DNA of 64,000 nucleotides. Origin: an uncultured Flavobacteriaceae bacterium. Lineage in GTDB: Bacteria; Bacteroidota; Bacteroidia; Flavobacteriales; Flavobacteriaceae. The DNA is taken from the NCBI GenBank assembly GCA_937944485.1, contig CALDYU010000005.1, forward strand, positions 124,001 through 188,000. Reading direction: 5' to 3'. How positions within the stretch are numbered: the stretch's first letter is position 1; each line of letters starts with the position of its first letter. Shown here in pieces: positions 17,616 to 26,520 of the stretch. Under the pieces are notes generated by a model, which did not search any database, had not been told where the DNA came from, and was given only the letters and a program-made list of their open reading frames with translations. Made by a program: the position numbers and the translations under genes.

Positions 17616-18758
17616 ATGCAACGTTATATTGTTTTATTTGCCTTCTTCATATGCCTTGGTATTAATGCCCAAGTAACTCAAGAAATATTTGAATCTTTTA
17701 AACTTCAAGAACGACGAGACGTAAAATATTATATTCCTGAAGATTATGACGAAGAAAAGAAATACCCTTTAATTATTGTATTAGATGCAGAATATCTTTT
17801 TGACCAAGTAGTCGCTACATCTAAATTTTATAGTACTTTTCACGGTACGCCTCAAATGATTGTCGCTGGCATTAATCAAAATGAAGATAGCATACGCTTA
17901 GATGATTGTGCTTGGGATGAAGAAAATGGTTTACCTAATGAAAAAGCAAAAAGCTTTTTTGAATTTTTAGGTATGGAATTTATCCCCTTTTTAGATTTAA
18001 ATTACAAAACAGCCCCATTCAAAATGATTGTTGGGTATGACATTACCGCTAATTTTCAAAACTATTGGTTATTTAAAGAAAATTCTCTTTTTAACGCGTA
18101 TGTGAATATTTCACCAACGTTAGCTCCAGAAATGGAAACTAGAGTTCCCTCAAGATTAGCAGCTTTTGATAAGCAAATCTTTTATCAACTAATTTTAGAA
18201 GGAGAAAAGAACAAATACACTTCTCGAATTTTAGAAATGAACAAGAGCATCAAAGCTATTGAAAAAGAATCGTTGCATTATTTTTTTAACCAGCATGAAG
18301 GCGCTGATCATATTTCTATAGCAACTTATGGCATGGGACAAGCATTTGACAATATATTTGGAATGTTCAAACCGATAAGTCCAAAAGAATATAAAACAAA
18401 ATTGCTTACTTCGGAGGAACCAGTATTTGATTATTTACAAAATAAATATAATACTATTGAAGATCTGTTCGGAATTACAAAAACTGTTGATCTTAACGAT
18501 ATCATGGCCGTTTATGCTGGTTCACGAAAAAAAGAAGATTTCCAATCGTTAAAACCTCTTTCAGAACTCTGCAAACGCGAATTTCCTGAGACCATGTTGG
18601 GTTTCTTTTTTGAAGGTGAATTTTATGAGCAGTCTGGGGAGCCAAAAAAGGCGCTTAAAACCTTCGAAAAAGCTTTTATTATGGATGAAATCGACTTCTT
18701 AACTAAAGAAATGGCCTTAGATAAAATTGATGCTATCAAGGCAGATTTCGGGTATTGA
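17616..18758 (+). CDS. Secreted alpha/beta-hydrolase-fold protein (esterase D-like) lacking the nucleophile Ser
   Basis: Signal peptide (MQRYIVLFAFFICLGINAQ), then an esterase-D/enterochelin-esterase-type fold: DVKYYIPEDYDEEKKYPLIIVLDAEYLF leads into the first strands, and the nucleophile elbow should be GxSxG. At that place the sequence is VGYDITANF (140-147), so D142 replaces Ser. Candidate His residues remain at 227 and 232 (HEGADH). The C-terminal 100 residues resemble a TPR-like helical pair (GEPKKALKTFEKAFIMDE). It is probably a non-hydrolytic binding protein or a changed enzyme. Position: 25 bases after the flippase-like gene, 89 before radA. Confidence 0.75.
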   Translation: MQRYIVLFAFFICLGINAQVTQEIFESFKLQERRDVKYYIPEDYDEEKKYPLIIVLDAEYLFDQVVATSKFYSTFHGTPQMIVAGINQNEDSIRLDDCAWDEENGLPNEKAKSFFEFLGMEFIPFLDLNYKTAPFKMIVGYDITANFQNYWLFKENSLFNAYVNISPTLAPEMETRVPSRLAAFDKQIFYQLILEGEKNKYTSRILEMNKSIKAIEKESLHYFFNQHEGADHISIATYGMGQAFDNIFGMFKPISPKEYKTKLLTSEEPVFDYLQNKYNTIEDLFGITKTVDLNDIMAVYAGSRKKEDFQSLKPLSELCKREFPETMLGFFFEGEFYEQSGEPKKALKTFEKAFIMDEIDFLTKEMALDKIDAIKADFGY

Positions 18759-18847
18759 TTTTTGAACTAACAATTGCTTAATACCTTGCAATAGTAATTG
18801 CATATCAAACAAAGTTTTATCTTTAACGCCTAACTTCAATTTAGGAG

Positions 18848-20209
18848 ATGGCAAAAACAAAAACAGCATTTTTCTGTCAAAAATGTGGTACACAGTATGC
18901 AAAATGGGTAGGTCAATGTTCAGCCTGTAAAGAATGGAATACTGTTGTTGAAGAAGTTATACAGAAAGAAGAAAAAACGAATTGGAAATCGAGCTCTAGT
19001 GCCCAACGAAAAATTGCGAAGCCACTTCATGTAAACGAAATCAGCACTGAAAAAGAAATTCGATTAAATACTTTTGATATTGAATTTAATAGAGTGCTTG
19101 GTGGTGGACTCGTACCAGGCGCTTTGGTTCTTTTAGGAGGTGAGCCTGGCGTTGGAAAAAGCACATTATTACTTCAGATTGCATTAAAACTTCCTTTCAA
19201 AACCTTATATGTTTCGGGTGAAGAAAGTCAAAAGCAAATAAAGATGCGTGCAGACCGTATTCATCCTAATAGTGAAACCTGCTTGATTCTTACAGAAACT
19301 AAAACACAAAATATCTTTCAGCAAATTGAAGCAACTGAACCAGATATTGTGGTGATAGATTCTATACAAACCCTACATTCGAATGTCATAGAATCTGCTG
19401 CAGGAAGCATTTCTCAAGTACGCGAATGTACGGCTGAACTAATTAAATTCGCCAAGGAAACCAGTACCCCAGTGATTCTCATAGGACATATCACGAAGGA
19501 CGGTTCGATTGCTGGTCCTAAGATTTTAGAGCATATGGTTGATACGGTACTACAATTTGAAGGTGATCGTAATTATGTATATCGCATTCTTAGAGCGTTA
19601 AAAAATAGGTTCGGCTCAACAGCAGAATTAGGCATCTATGAAATGTTAGGTTCGGGTTTACGACAAGTTAATAATCCGTCAGAAATTTTAATCTCTAAAA
19701 ATGATGAAGGATTAAGTGGTACTGCCATCGCCTCAACTGTTGAAGGTATGCGACCGCTTATGATCGAGATTCAAGCTTTAGTGAGTACCGCAGTTTACGG
19801 TACTCCTCAACGATCTACAACCGGTTATAATGCCAAACGATTGAATATGCTTTTGGCTGTCTTAGAAAAAAGAGCTGGATTCAAATTAGGAGCGAAAGAT
19901 GTATTTCTAAATATCACTGGCGGCATTTCTGTAGACGATCCGGCTATAGATTTAGCTGTAGTAGCAGCTATACTTTCAAGTAATGAAGATATTCCGATAG
20001 AAAAAGGCGTTTGCTTTGCAGCCGAAATTGGTTTAGCTGGAGAAATACGACCCGTTCAACGTATTGAACAACGCATACTGGAAGCAGAAAAATTAGGTTT
20101 TTCTTCTATTTATGTGTCAAAACGAAATAAAATCACCTTAAAAAATACGACTATACAGATCAATTTAGTATCTAAAATTGAAGATGTAGTGCGAGGATTG
20201 TTTGGCTAG
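18848..20209 (+). CDS. radA: DNA repair protein RadA
   Basis: RecA-like ATPase that promotes branch migration and processing of recombination intermediates. Layout: an N-terminal four-Cys zinc finger (FCQKCG ... CSACKEW, residues 9-32), Walker A GGEPGVGKST, Walker B VVIDSIQT, the RadA-specific KNRFGS motif, and a C-terminal Lon-protease-like S16 fold (GGISVDDPAIDLAVVAAILSS). The 453-residue length is standard. ATG at 18848 follows TTAGGAG, a rare clear Shine-Dalgarno-like sequence in this window. Its stop overlaps, tail to tail, the stop of a small ORF on the opposite strand. Confidence 0.97.
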   Translation: MAKTKTAFFCQKCGTQYAKWVGQCSACKEWNTVVEEVIQKEEKTNWKSSSSAQRKIAKPLHVNEISTEKEIRLNTFDIEFNRVLGGGLVPGALVLLGGEPGVGKSTLLLQIALKLPFKTLYVSGEESQKQIKMRADRIHPNSETCLILTETKTQNIFQQIEATEPDIVVIDSIQTLHSNVIESAAGSISQVRECTAELIKFAKETSTPVILIGHITKDGSIAGPKILEHMVDTVLQFEGDRNYVYRILRALKNRFGSTAELGIYEMLGSGLRQVNNPSEILISKNDEGLSGTAIASTVEGMRPLMIEIQALVSTAVYGTPQRSTTGYNAKRLNMLLAVLEKRAGFKLGAKDVFLNITGGISVDDPAIDLAVVAAILSSNEDIPIEKGVCFAAEIGLAGEIRPVQRIEQRILEAEKLGFSSIYVSKRNKITLKNTTIQINLVSKIEDVVRGLFG

Positions 20210-20304
20210 CGTTTATCGCGCATAATTCTAGCGAAAACCATAATGATAAGAATCACTAATATTATCAATGCAAATTGCCAAATTCCAATCTTCAATAAAT
20301 ACAT
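20206..20304 (-). CDS. Putative 32-residue single-pass membrane peptide
   Basis: ATG at 20304 opens a 32-codon frame ending in TAG at 20206-20208. The peptide starts MYLLKIGIWQFALIILVILI and ends IMVFARIMRDKR: one hydrophobic helix (about residues 7-25) with a basic C-terminus, as expected for a small inner-membrane protein with its tail in the cytosol. It starts 10 bases after the aldo/keto reductase stop on the same strand and ends inside the last codons of the convergent radA gene. GAAGG lies just upstream. The N-terminus faintly resembles TatA, but the amphipathic helix is missing. Function unknown. Confidence 0.5.
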   Translation of the reverse strand: MYLLKIGIWQFALIILVILIIMVFARIMRDKR

Positions 20305-20314
20305 ACCTTCTTTT

Positions 20315-21355
20315 TTATGGGGCGGGATTAGGAATTTCGTTATGAATGGCCTCAATGCCTTCGAGAACTTCTTCACTTAAAGTAACATCAATACTTGCAA
20401 TATTTTCTTCTAACTGCTTAAGTGTCGTCGCTCCAATAATATTACTGGTTAAAAAAGGTCTGCTATTGACAAAAGAAAGTGCCATTTGAGTTATCGAAAT
20501 ATCATTGGCTTGTGCTAATTCATAATACTTTTGCGTCGCGTTAACCGCTGTGCCTTTTATATACCGATTGTAACTCGGAAATAGTGCTAATCGAGAATTT
20601 TCTGGAAGCCGATTTCCTAAATATTTCCCCGTTAATGCTCCAAAACCTAAAGGGGAGTAGGCTAACAATTTAATATCTTCTCGCATAGCTATCTCAGATG
20701 AGCCTATTTCAAACTGACGGTTCAATAAACTATACGGGTTTTGTATCGTGATCATTCTTGGCAAACTTGCATGTACTTTACTCTCTTCAAGATAGCGCAT
20801 AATTCCCCATGGATTTTCATTGCTAATACCAACTTGTCGAATTTTTCCTTCTCTAATTAGATCACGAAGCGTTTCTAAAACTTGATGAATATTATCTTTC
20901 CAGTGGTCATCGGCTGCATGTATATAACCACGTTTACCAAAGTAATTGGTATTACGCTCAGGCCAATGCAGTTGATATAAATCAATATAATCAGTTTGCA
21001 AGCGTTGTAAACTTCCTTCCACCGCTTCAATAATCGATTCTCTGTCGAAACCAGTACTCCGAATAAATTTGGTAAAAGGGGCTTTGCCAACAATTTTAGA
21101 CGCCAATACCACCTTTTCGCGATTATTGTTTTTCTTAAACCATGTACCAATAATTTTTTCGGTTACTGATTTTCGGTCAGGATGCGCAGGAATGGGATAT
21201 AATTCTGCAGTATCAAAAAAATTCACACCTTTATCTAATGCATAATTCATCTGCTCATGCCCTTCTGCCTCAGTGTTTTGGTTGCCCCAAGTCATGGTGC
21301 CCAAACATATTTTACTTACCTCAATATCAGTATGGGGTAACTTTGTATATAGCAT
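20315..21355 (-). CDS. tas: Aldo/keto reductase, Tas-like
   Basis: NADPH-dependent oxidoreductase with a TIM-barrel fold. Tetrad residues are visible: Asp and Tyr in NFFDTAELYP, Lys in VVLASKIVG, and His in IDLYQLHWPE. The order of segments, including the Tas-type insertion PERNTNYFGKRGY and the early CLGTMTWG, matches E. coli Tas rather than the short AKR families. 346 residues is the normal length. The physiological carbonyl substrate is not known. It is followed after 10 bases by a possible 32-residue membrane peptide gene and lies 60 bases downstream of xth on the same strand. Confidence 0.88.
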   Translation of the reverse strand: MLYTKLPHTDIEVSKICLGTMTWGNQNTEAEGHEQMNYALDKGVNFFDTAELYPIPAHPDRKSVTEKIIGTWFKKNNNREKVVLASKIVGKAPFTKFIRSTGFDRESIIEAVEGSLQRLQTDYIDLYQLHWPERNTNYFGKRGYIHAADDHWKDNIHQVLETLRDLIREGKIRQVGISNENPWGIMRYLEESKVHASLPRMITIQNPYSLLNRQFEIGSSEIAMREDIKLLAYSPLGFGALTGKYLGNRLPENSRLALFPSYNRYIKGTAVNATQKYYELAQANDISITQMALSFVNSRPFLTSNIIGATTLKQLEENIASIDVTLSEEVLEGIEAIHNEIPNPAP

Positions 21356-21415
21356 AAATTAAAAGTCTTAATCGGTACAAATTTACAATTTAAATATAGT
21401 GCAATTCCTTATAGA

Positions 21416-22180
21416 TTATGCGTCTACTTCTACTAAAATAGGACAATGATCACTATGTTTTGCCTCAGATAATATGACTGAACGCTTCAAGCGTTCTCTC
21501 AAGGGTTCAGCTACCATCGCGTAATCTAAACGCCATCCCTTATTATTATTTCTTGCATTTGCACGATAACTCCACCAAGTATAATTATCAGGTTCTTTGT
21601 TGAAATGCCTAAAACTATCAATGAAACCACTTTGAATTAAATTGCCAATCCACTCTCGTTCCACTGGTAAAAACCCAGAAACGTTTTTAAGTCCAACAGG
21701 ATTATGAATATCGATAGCTTCATGACAAATATTATAATCACCAAGAACAATTAAATTCGGCTTTTCCTTCCTAAGCGAATTAAAATATTCTTGAATTTCT
21801 GCCATGTAATTTAATTTAAAATCCAATCTGTCCATATTACTTCCCGAAGGCAAATACATGCTCATAATCGATAGATCGCCATAATCTGCTCTGATGTTTC
21901 TTCCTTCAAAATCCATAGTCGCAATACCTGTCCCTAACTCAATATGATCTGGTTTTGTTTTAGATAAAATAGCGACGCCGCTATATCCCTTTTTCTGAGC
22001 ACTATACCAATAGTTAAAAGGGTAACCAGCTTCTTCAAAAATAGAGAGATCAAGTTGGTCTTCTTGCGCTTTTATTTCTTGCAAACAGACCACATCAGGA
22101 TTCACTGATTTTAACCAACCAATAAAATCTTTTTTCAAAGCAGCACGAATTCCATTCACGTTATAAGATATAATTTTCAT
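21416..22180 (-). CDS. xth: Exodeoxyribonuclease III
   Basis: AP endonuclease and 3'-5' exonuclease of base-excision repair. EEP fold with all signatures: SYNVNGIRAALKKDF (N7), VVCLQEIKAQ (catalytic Glu), GDYNICHEAIDIHNP (Asp/Asn pair), the RLDYAMV strand, and SDHCPI (Asp-His). 254 residues, cytosolic, no signal peptide, which separates it from the secreted EEP nuclease at 38.9 kb. It probably shares a transcript with the aldo/keto reductase downstream. Confidence 0.95.
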   Translation of the reverse strand: MKIISYNVNGIRAALKKDFIGWLKSVNPDVVCLQEIKAQEDQLDLSIFEEAGYPFNYWYSAQKKGYSGVAILSKTKPDHIELGTGIATMDFEGRNIRADYGDLSIMSMYLPSGSNMDRLDFKLNYMAEIQEYFNSLRKEKPNLIVLGDYNICHEAIDIHNPVGLKNVSGFLPVEREWIGNLIQSGFIDSFRHFNKEPDNYTWWSYRANARNNNKGWRLDYAMVAEPLRERLKRSVILSEAKHSDHCPILVEVDA

Positions 22181-22272
22181 GTTTTGAATTTTACTCGAAA
22201 ATAGAGAATGTTTTAGTGACTAAAAAAGTTTGGAACGCAAATTGATTTAAGGATATCAAAATACCTCTAACA

Positions 22273-22788
22273 ATGAAAAATTTTGCTTTAATAATAATCT
22301 TACTATTTGGTCTTACAATACATGCTCAAGTTTATCGCGAAGGATATAATAATCATGAATTACGATTCAATATGGGGCGTTTCTTAACCACCGCAGTAAT
22401 TGATGTTTCTTACGAATATTACTTTACACCCTACGCAAGTTTTGGCGGAACCACCTTTTACAATTCTGGGGCAGTAGGCACTCGCGCTAATTTCGGTATC
22501 GGGCCTAATTTAAGAGCTTACTTTGGCTATAATCCGAAAATGGGCATTTTTGCTGAAGCCTTTGGGCTCTATTATTCAGGTGATATTGATACAACAAATA
22601 ATTTAGGCAGCCGTGATAACGATTATAGTACAACCGCAATAGGTCTCGGTTTAGGAAGAAAATGGTCCACGTTTGGGGAAAAACTTAGTTTTGAAGTATC
22701 TGCAGGTTTAGGGAGAAATATTAATCAGCATGAATTTCAAAATTCCTTTTTATTTCGATCAGGGATATCTGTAGGTATACGATTTTAA
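22273..22788 (+). CDS. Small outer-membrane beta-barrel protein
   Basis: 171 residues with a signal peptide (to about residue 19, ending HAQ) and then alternating hydrophobic/polar strands rich in Gly, Tyr and Phe, ending in the outer-membrane-type strand GISVGIRF. It is probably an 8-stranded barrel of the OmpX/OMP_b-brl kind. No specific function is visible. It is transcribed 31 bases ahead of a TonB-dependent receptor, so the two may be co-expressed. Confidence 0.7.
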   Translation: MKNFALIIILLFGLTIHAQVYREGYNNHELRFNMGRFLTTAVIDVSYEYYFTPYASFGGTTFYNSGAVGTRANFGIGPNLRAYFGYNPKMGIFAEAFGLYYSGDIDTTNNLGSRDNDYSTTAIGLGLGRKWSTFGEKLSFEVSAGLGRNINQHEFQNSFLFRSGISVGIRF

Positions 22789-22819
22789 TAGCTTATTTTT
22801 AGCCCAAATTTAAACTTCA

Positions 22820-24895
22820 ATGAAAGTACATTTCTTATTTTTTTTGTTTGGTGTAGCAATAGCTTATTCGCAAAACAATTTAAAAAAAGATAGTATTACG
22901 CAACTTGATGAGGTTATTCTTTTAGATGCGCTTAAAGCAAAAAAAACAACAGGTGCTGTAACTTCTGAGATCATTTCGGCCAAAGTATTTCAAAATTATA
23001 GTCCGGTTTCAATGGTAAATGCTATTAATCAAATTCCGGGTGTTTATATTTTTTCAGGAGCCCTAAATACCAATCGAATTACAATGCGGGGTATCGGTGC
23101 TCGAACCCTTTTTGGTACTGACAAATTGCGAATGTATTACGAAGATATTCCTGTTACAGATGGATCAGGATTTTCGTCTATAGAACAATACGATTTAGAA
23201 AATTTAAGTCAAATTGAAGTCGTAAAAGGCCCTAAAGCAAGTGCTTTTGGCTCTAATTTAGGCGGTGCTATAATCTTAAGCCCTAAAGAAGCATTAGGCT
23301 TATCTACCAATTTTTCAAATAACCTTACAGTTGGTTCTTTCGGACTTCTAAAAAACAATCTTTCATTTAATCATTTTGATGGAAAACTTCGTTTAGGATT
23401 ACAATACGGTCATTTAGAAACCGATGGCTATCGCCAAAACAGTATTTTCGAACGTGACGGAATTTTATTAAATACCTCGTATCAATTTGATCGTAAAAAT
23501 AAAATTTCACTGTTGGTAAATCATATTGACTTTAGTGCTCAAATTCCAAGCTCTTTGGGTGAAACGGCATTTGCAGAAGACCCACAACAAGCAACTTTTA
23601 CTTGGCGCGTATCTCAAGGATTCGAAGCAAACAATTCCACTTTAGCCGGACTGGCTTATTCGCACAATTTCAGTGAAAATTTAGAACATGCAACCAGCGT
23701 TTTTTATAGTTACTTAGATAAAACGGAAGCCGCTCCATTCGGAATATTGAATGAAATTACTAAAGGCTTTGGATTTCGAACACGGTTCTCAGGCAACTTC
23801 AAAATCAAAGAACAACATGCAAATTATATGTTTGGTACAGAATTGTTCAAAGACGAGTACGATTGGGATCAATTCGAAAACCTTTGGGCAAACAATAATG
23901 GCGCTGGCAGCTTAAAAGGAGAGCAATTTGGTAGAAACAAAGAGTTTAGAAGCTTGTGGAACATTTTTGGGGCCTTACAATTACCAATTTCAAAGAGTTT
24001 TATGGCACAACTTGGTATCAATGTAAATAAAACGCAATACGATTATCGTGATCTTTTTAGTAATGGCGCATCCAACAAAAGTGCTCGTCGTAATTTCAAG
24101 GCAATTATTCTACCTAACTTGAATTTTGAATATGTTTTTTCAAAAGACCAAAACGTTTATGCGAATGTCAGTCGCGGTTTTTCGAACCCTACTCTCGAAG
24201 AAACGCTTACCCCTGATGGTGTTATCAATCCTGATATAAATCAAGAAACGGGAATAAATTACGAACTAGGCACCCGACTATACTTTGATAAAAGAAAATT
24301 CAATCTTAACCTGTCAATCTACCAAATGAATATTAAAAATCTATTGGTTGGTGAACGCATTGCGGAAGATCAATTTGTAGGGAAAAATGCGGGAGCAACG
24401 CGTCATAAAGGTCTGGAGTTAGCTTTAAATTATTCGTGGCATATTTCTGAAAAAATAATAATAGCGCCTTTTATAAATCTCACTTTAACCGATCATAGTT
24501 TTATAACATTTATAGACGAAGGAGTTGATTTTTCAGGAAATCAATTAACTGGAGTTCCAAAATTTAGAAGCACCGCAGGAATACAAATGCGATTTTTGGA
24601 ACACTTTTATTGGAATAGCACTATGCAACATGTGAGCAAAATTCCACTAACTGATGCCAGTGATATATTCAGCGACCCTTTCACGGTTTTTAATACTCGA
24701 ATGGGCTATCAGAACAAGCTCTCTGACAAAATCACATTAGGGATTGACTTCGGAATCAACAACCTATTCGACAAGGTTTACGCCCAATCAGTTCTCATTA
24801 ATACGCAGAGCTTTGGAGGAAGAGAACCTCGTTATTTTTACCCAGGCGATGAGCGAAATTATTATGGAAGTTTACGCTTAGGTTATAAGCTATAA
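22820..24895 (+). CDS. TonB-dependent receptor without carboxypeptidase-like domain
   Basis: 691 residues: signal peptide (to about 18), a short TonB-box-like stretch with ITQLDEVILLDA, a plug domain with NAINQIPGVYIFSGALNTNRITMRGIGART and the IEVVKGPKASAFGSNLGGAI signature, then a 22-strand-type barrel ending NYYGSLRLGYKL. Size and plug sequence are like FecA/iron-complex receptors rather than SusC. An iron or siderophore substrate is therefore likely but not proven. Its stop codon abuts the glyS stop on the other strand with no base between them, and I see no terminator hairpin there. Confidence 0.92.
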   Translation: MKVHFLFFLFGVAIAYSQNNLKKDSITQLDEVILLDALKAKKTTGAVTSEIISAKVFQNYSPVSMVNAINQIPGVYIFSGALNTNRITMRGIGARTLFGTDKLRMYYEDIPVTDGSGFSSIEQYDLENLSQIEVVKGPKASAFGSNLGGAIILSPKEALGLSTNFSNNLTVGSFGLLKNNLSFNHFDGKLRLGLQYGHLETDGYRQNSIFERDGILLNTSYQFDRKNKISLLVNHIDFSAQIPSSLGETAFAEDPQQATFTWRVSQGFEANNSTLAGLAYSHNFSENLEHATSVFYSYLDKTEAAPFGILNEITKGFGFRTRFSGNFKIKEQHANYMFGTELFKDEYDWDQFENLWANNNGAGSLKGEQFGRNKEFRSLWNIFGALQLPISKSFMAQLGINVNKTQYDYRDLFSNGASNKSARRNFKAIILPNLNFEYVFSKDQNVYANVSRGFSNPTLEETLTPDGVINPDINQETGINYELGTRLYFDKRKFNLNLSIYQMNIKNLLVGERIAEDQFVGKNAGATRHKGLELALNYSWHISEKIIIAPFINLTLTDHSFITFIDEGVDFSGNQLTGVPKFRSTAGIQMRFLEHFYWNSTMQHVSKIPLTDASDIFSDPFTVFNTRMGYQNKLSDKITLGIDFGINNLFDKVYAQSVLINTQSFGGREPRYFYPGDERNYYGSLRLGYKL

Positions 24896-26440
24896 TCACA
24901 ACATTTTCTTCAGCCAAGACTTCATATCAACCTCTTGGTGTATGATATCTTTAACATCAGAAATGGCAACACGTTGTTGCTCCATAGTGTCACGATGACG
25001 AATAGTTACAGTTTGATCTTCTAAAGACTGGTGATCTACAGTGATACAAAAAGGAGTACCATTAGCATCTTGTCTTCTATAACGCCGTCCTACAGCATCT
25101 TTTTGATCATAAATCACGTTGAAATCCCATTTCAAATCATCTACAATTTCTTTTGCCAATTCAGGCAAACCATCTTTTTTCACCAATGGAAAAACAGCCG
25201 CTTTTGTTGGCGCTAAAACAGCAGGTATTTTTAATACTGTTCGAGTACTTCCGTTTTCAAGTTCTTCTTCTTTAAGCGAATTTGAAAATATCGCCAAAAA
25301 CATGCGATCTAAACCGATAGATGTTTCAACTACATAAGGCACATAGTTTTTATTTTCCTCGGTATCAAAATATTGTAATTTTTTTCCTGAATACTCCTGA
25401 TGTTTCGAAAGATCGAAATCGGTACGGGAATGAATCCCTTCCAATTCTTTAAACCCAAAAGGAAAACGAAATTCTATATCTGCTGCAGCGTCAGCATAAT
25501 GTGCTAATTTTTCATGGTCATGAAAACGATAATTCTCTTCGCCCAATCCTAACGAAAGATGCCATTTCAATCGATGTTCTTTCCAGTGTTCATACCACTC
25601 TTTTTGTGTGCCAGGTTTAATGAAAAACTGCATTTCCATTTGTTCAAACTCTCGCATTCTAAAAATAAATTGGCGCGCCACTATTTCATTTCGAAACGCT
25701 TTTCCCGTTTGTGCAATGCCAAAAGGAATCTTCATCCGACTCGACTTCTGCACATTCAAGAAATTCACGAAAATACCTTGAGCTGTTTCTGGACGTAGGT
25801 AAAGGTCCATTGCGGTTTCTGCAGAGGCCCCCAGTTTAGTGCCGAACATTAAATTGAACTGCTTCACGTCAGTCCAGTTCTTTGAACCTGACATAGGGCA
25901 GGAAATTTCTAGCTCTTCAATAAGTTTTTTCACGTCGGCTAAATCTTCATTTCCCAATGATTTACCCAAACGTTTTGATATGTTCGCTGCTTTTTCTTGG
26001 TAATCGACAACTCTTCGATTTGTTGCCAAAAATTGTTCTTTATCAAATGCTTCTCCAAAACGTTTTGCAGCTTTGGTAACTTCTTTCTCTATTTTGGCTT
26101 CAATTTTAGCAATATGATCTTCCACCAAAACATCAGCTCTATATCTTTTTTTTGAATCTTTATTATCTATTAAAGGATCACTAAAAGCATCAACATGACC
26201 CGAAGCTTTCCAAGTGGTGGGGTGCATAAATATAGCTGCATCTAAGCCGACTATATTATCATTAAGCTGTACCATGGCGGTCCACCAATACTCCCTTATA
26301 TTTTTTTTGAGTTCGACTCCGTTTTGGGCATAGTCATATACAGCACTCAAACCATCATAAATTTCGCTTGATTGGAATACATAGCCGTATTCCTTTGCAT
26401 GAGAAATTACCTTCTTAAAATCGTCTTCTTGTTTTGCCAT
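24896..26440 (-). CDS. glyS: Glycyl-tRNA synthetase (alpha2 type)
   Basis: Class II synthetase charging tRNA-Gly. 514 residues of the eukaryote/Gram-positive single-chain type. Motif 1 region WWTAMVQ and DAAIFMHPTTWKASGHVDAFSDPL, motif 2 FRNEIVARQFIFRMREFEQMEMQ, motif 3 near YVVETSIGLDRMFLAIF, and an anticodon domain from about 405. The start MAKQEDDFKKVISHAKEYGYVFQSSEIY is conserved. A perfect -7 box only a few bases upstream suggests a very short or absent leader. Confidence 0.97.
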   Translation of the reverse strand: MAKQEDDFKKVISHAKEYGYVFQSSEIYDGLSAVYDYAQNGVELKKNIREYWWTAMVQLNDNIVGLDAAIFMHPTTWKASGHVDAFSDPLIDNKDSKKRYRADVLVEDHIAKIEAKIEKEVTKAAKRFGEAFDKEQFLATNRRVVDYQEKAANISKRLGKSLGNEDLADVKKLIEELEISCPMSGSKNWTDVKQFNLMFGTKLGASAETAMDLYLRPETAQGIFVNFLNVQKSSRMKIPFGIAQTGKAFRNEIVARQFIFRMREFEQMEMQFFIKPGTQKEWYEHWKEHRLKWHLSLGLGEENYRFHDHEKLAHYADAAADIEFRFPFGFKELEGIHSRTDFDLSKHQEYSGKKLQYFDTEENKNYVPYVVETSIGLDRMFLAIFSNSLKEEELENGSTRTVLKIPAVLAPTKAAVFPLVKKDGLPELAKEIVDDLKWDFNVIYDQKDAVGRRYRRQDANGTPFCITVDHQSLEDQTVTIRHRDTMEQQRVAISDVKDIIHQEVDMKSWLKKML

Positions 26441-26444
26441 TTGG

Positions 26445-26479
26445 CAAAAATAGAATATTCTCTGATTTTAAAGAGCAAT
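26445..26479 (-). promoter_or_regulatory. glyS promoter, start site at or near the ATG
   Basis: The minus strand has TATTTTTG (26445-26452), a perfect -7 box, with a weak ATTG at 26476-26479 after a 23-base spacer. The expected start site falls on or within a few bases of the glyS ATG at 26440, which would make the message almost leaderless. Confidence 0.4.
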
Positions 26480-26520
26480 TAAATAAGCCTTTTGGTAAAA
26501 AATTATGGCTTGATTAGAAA

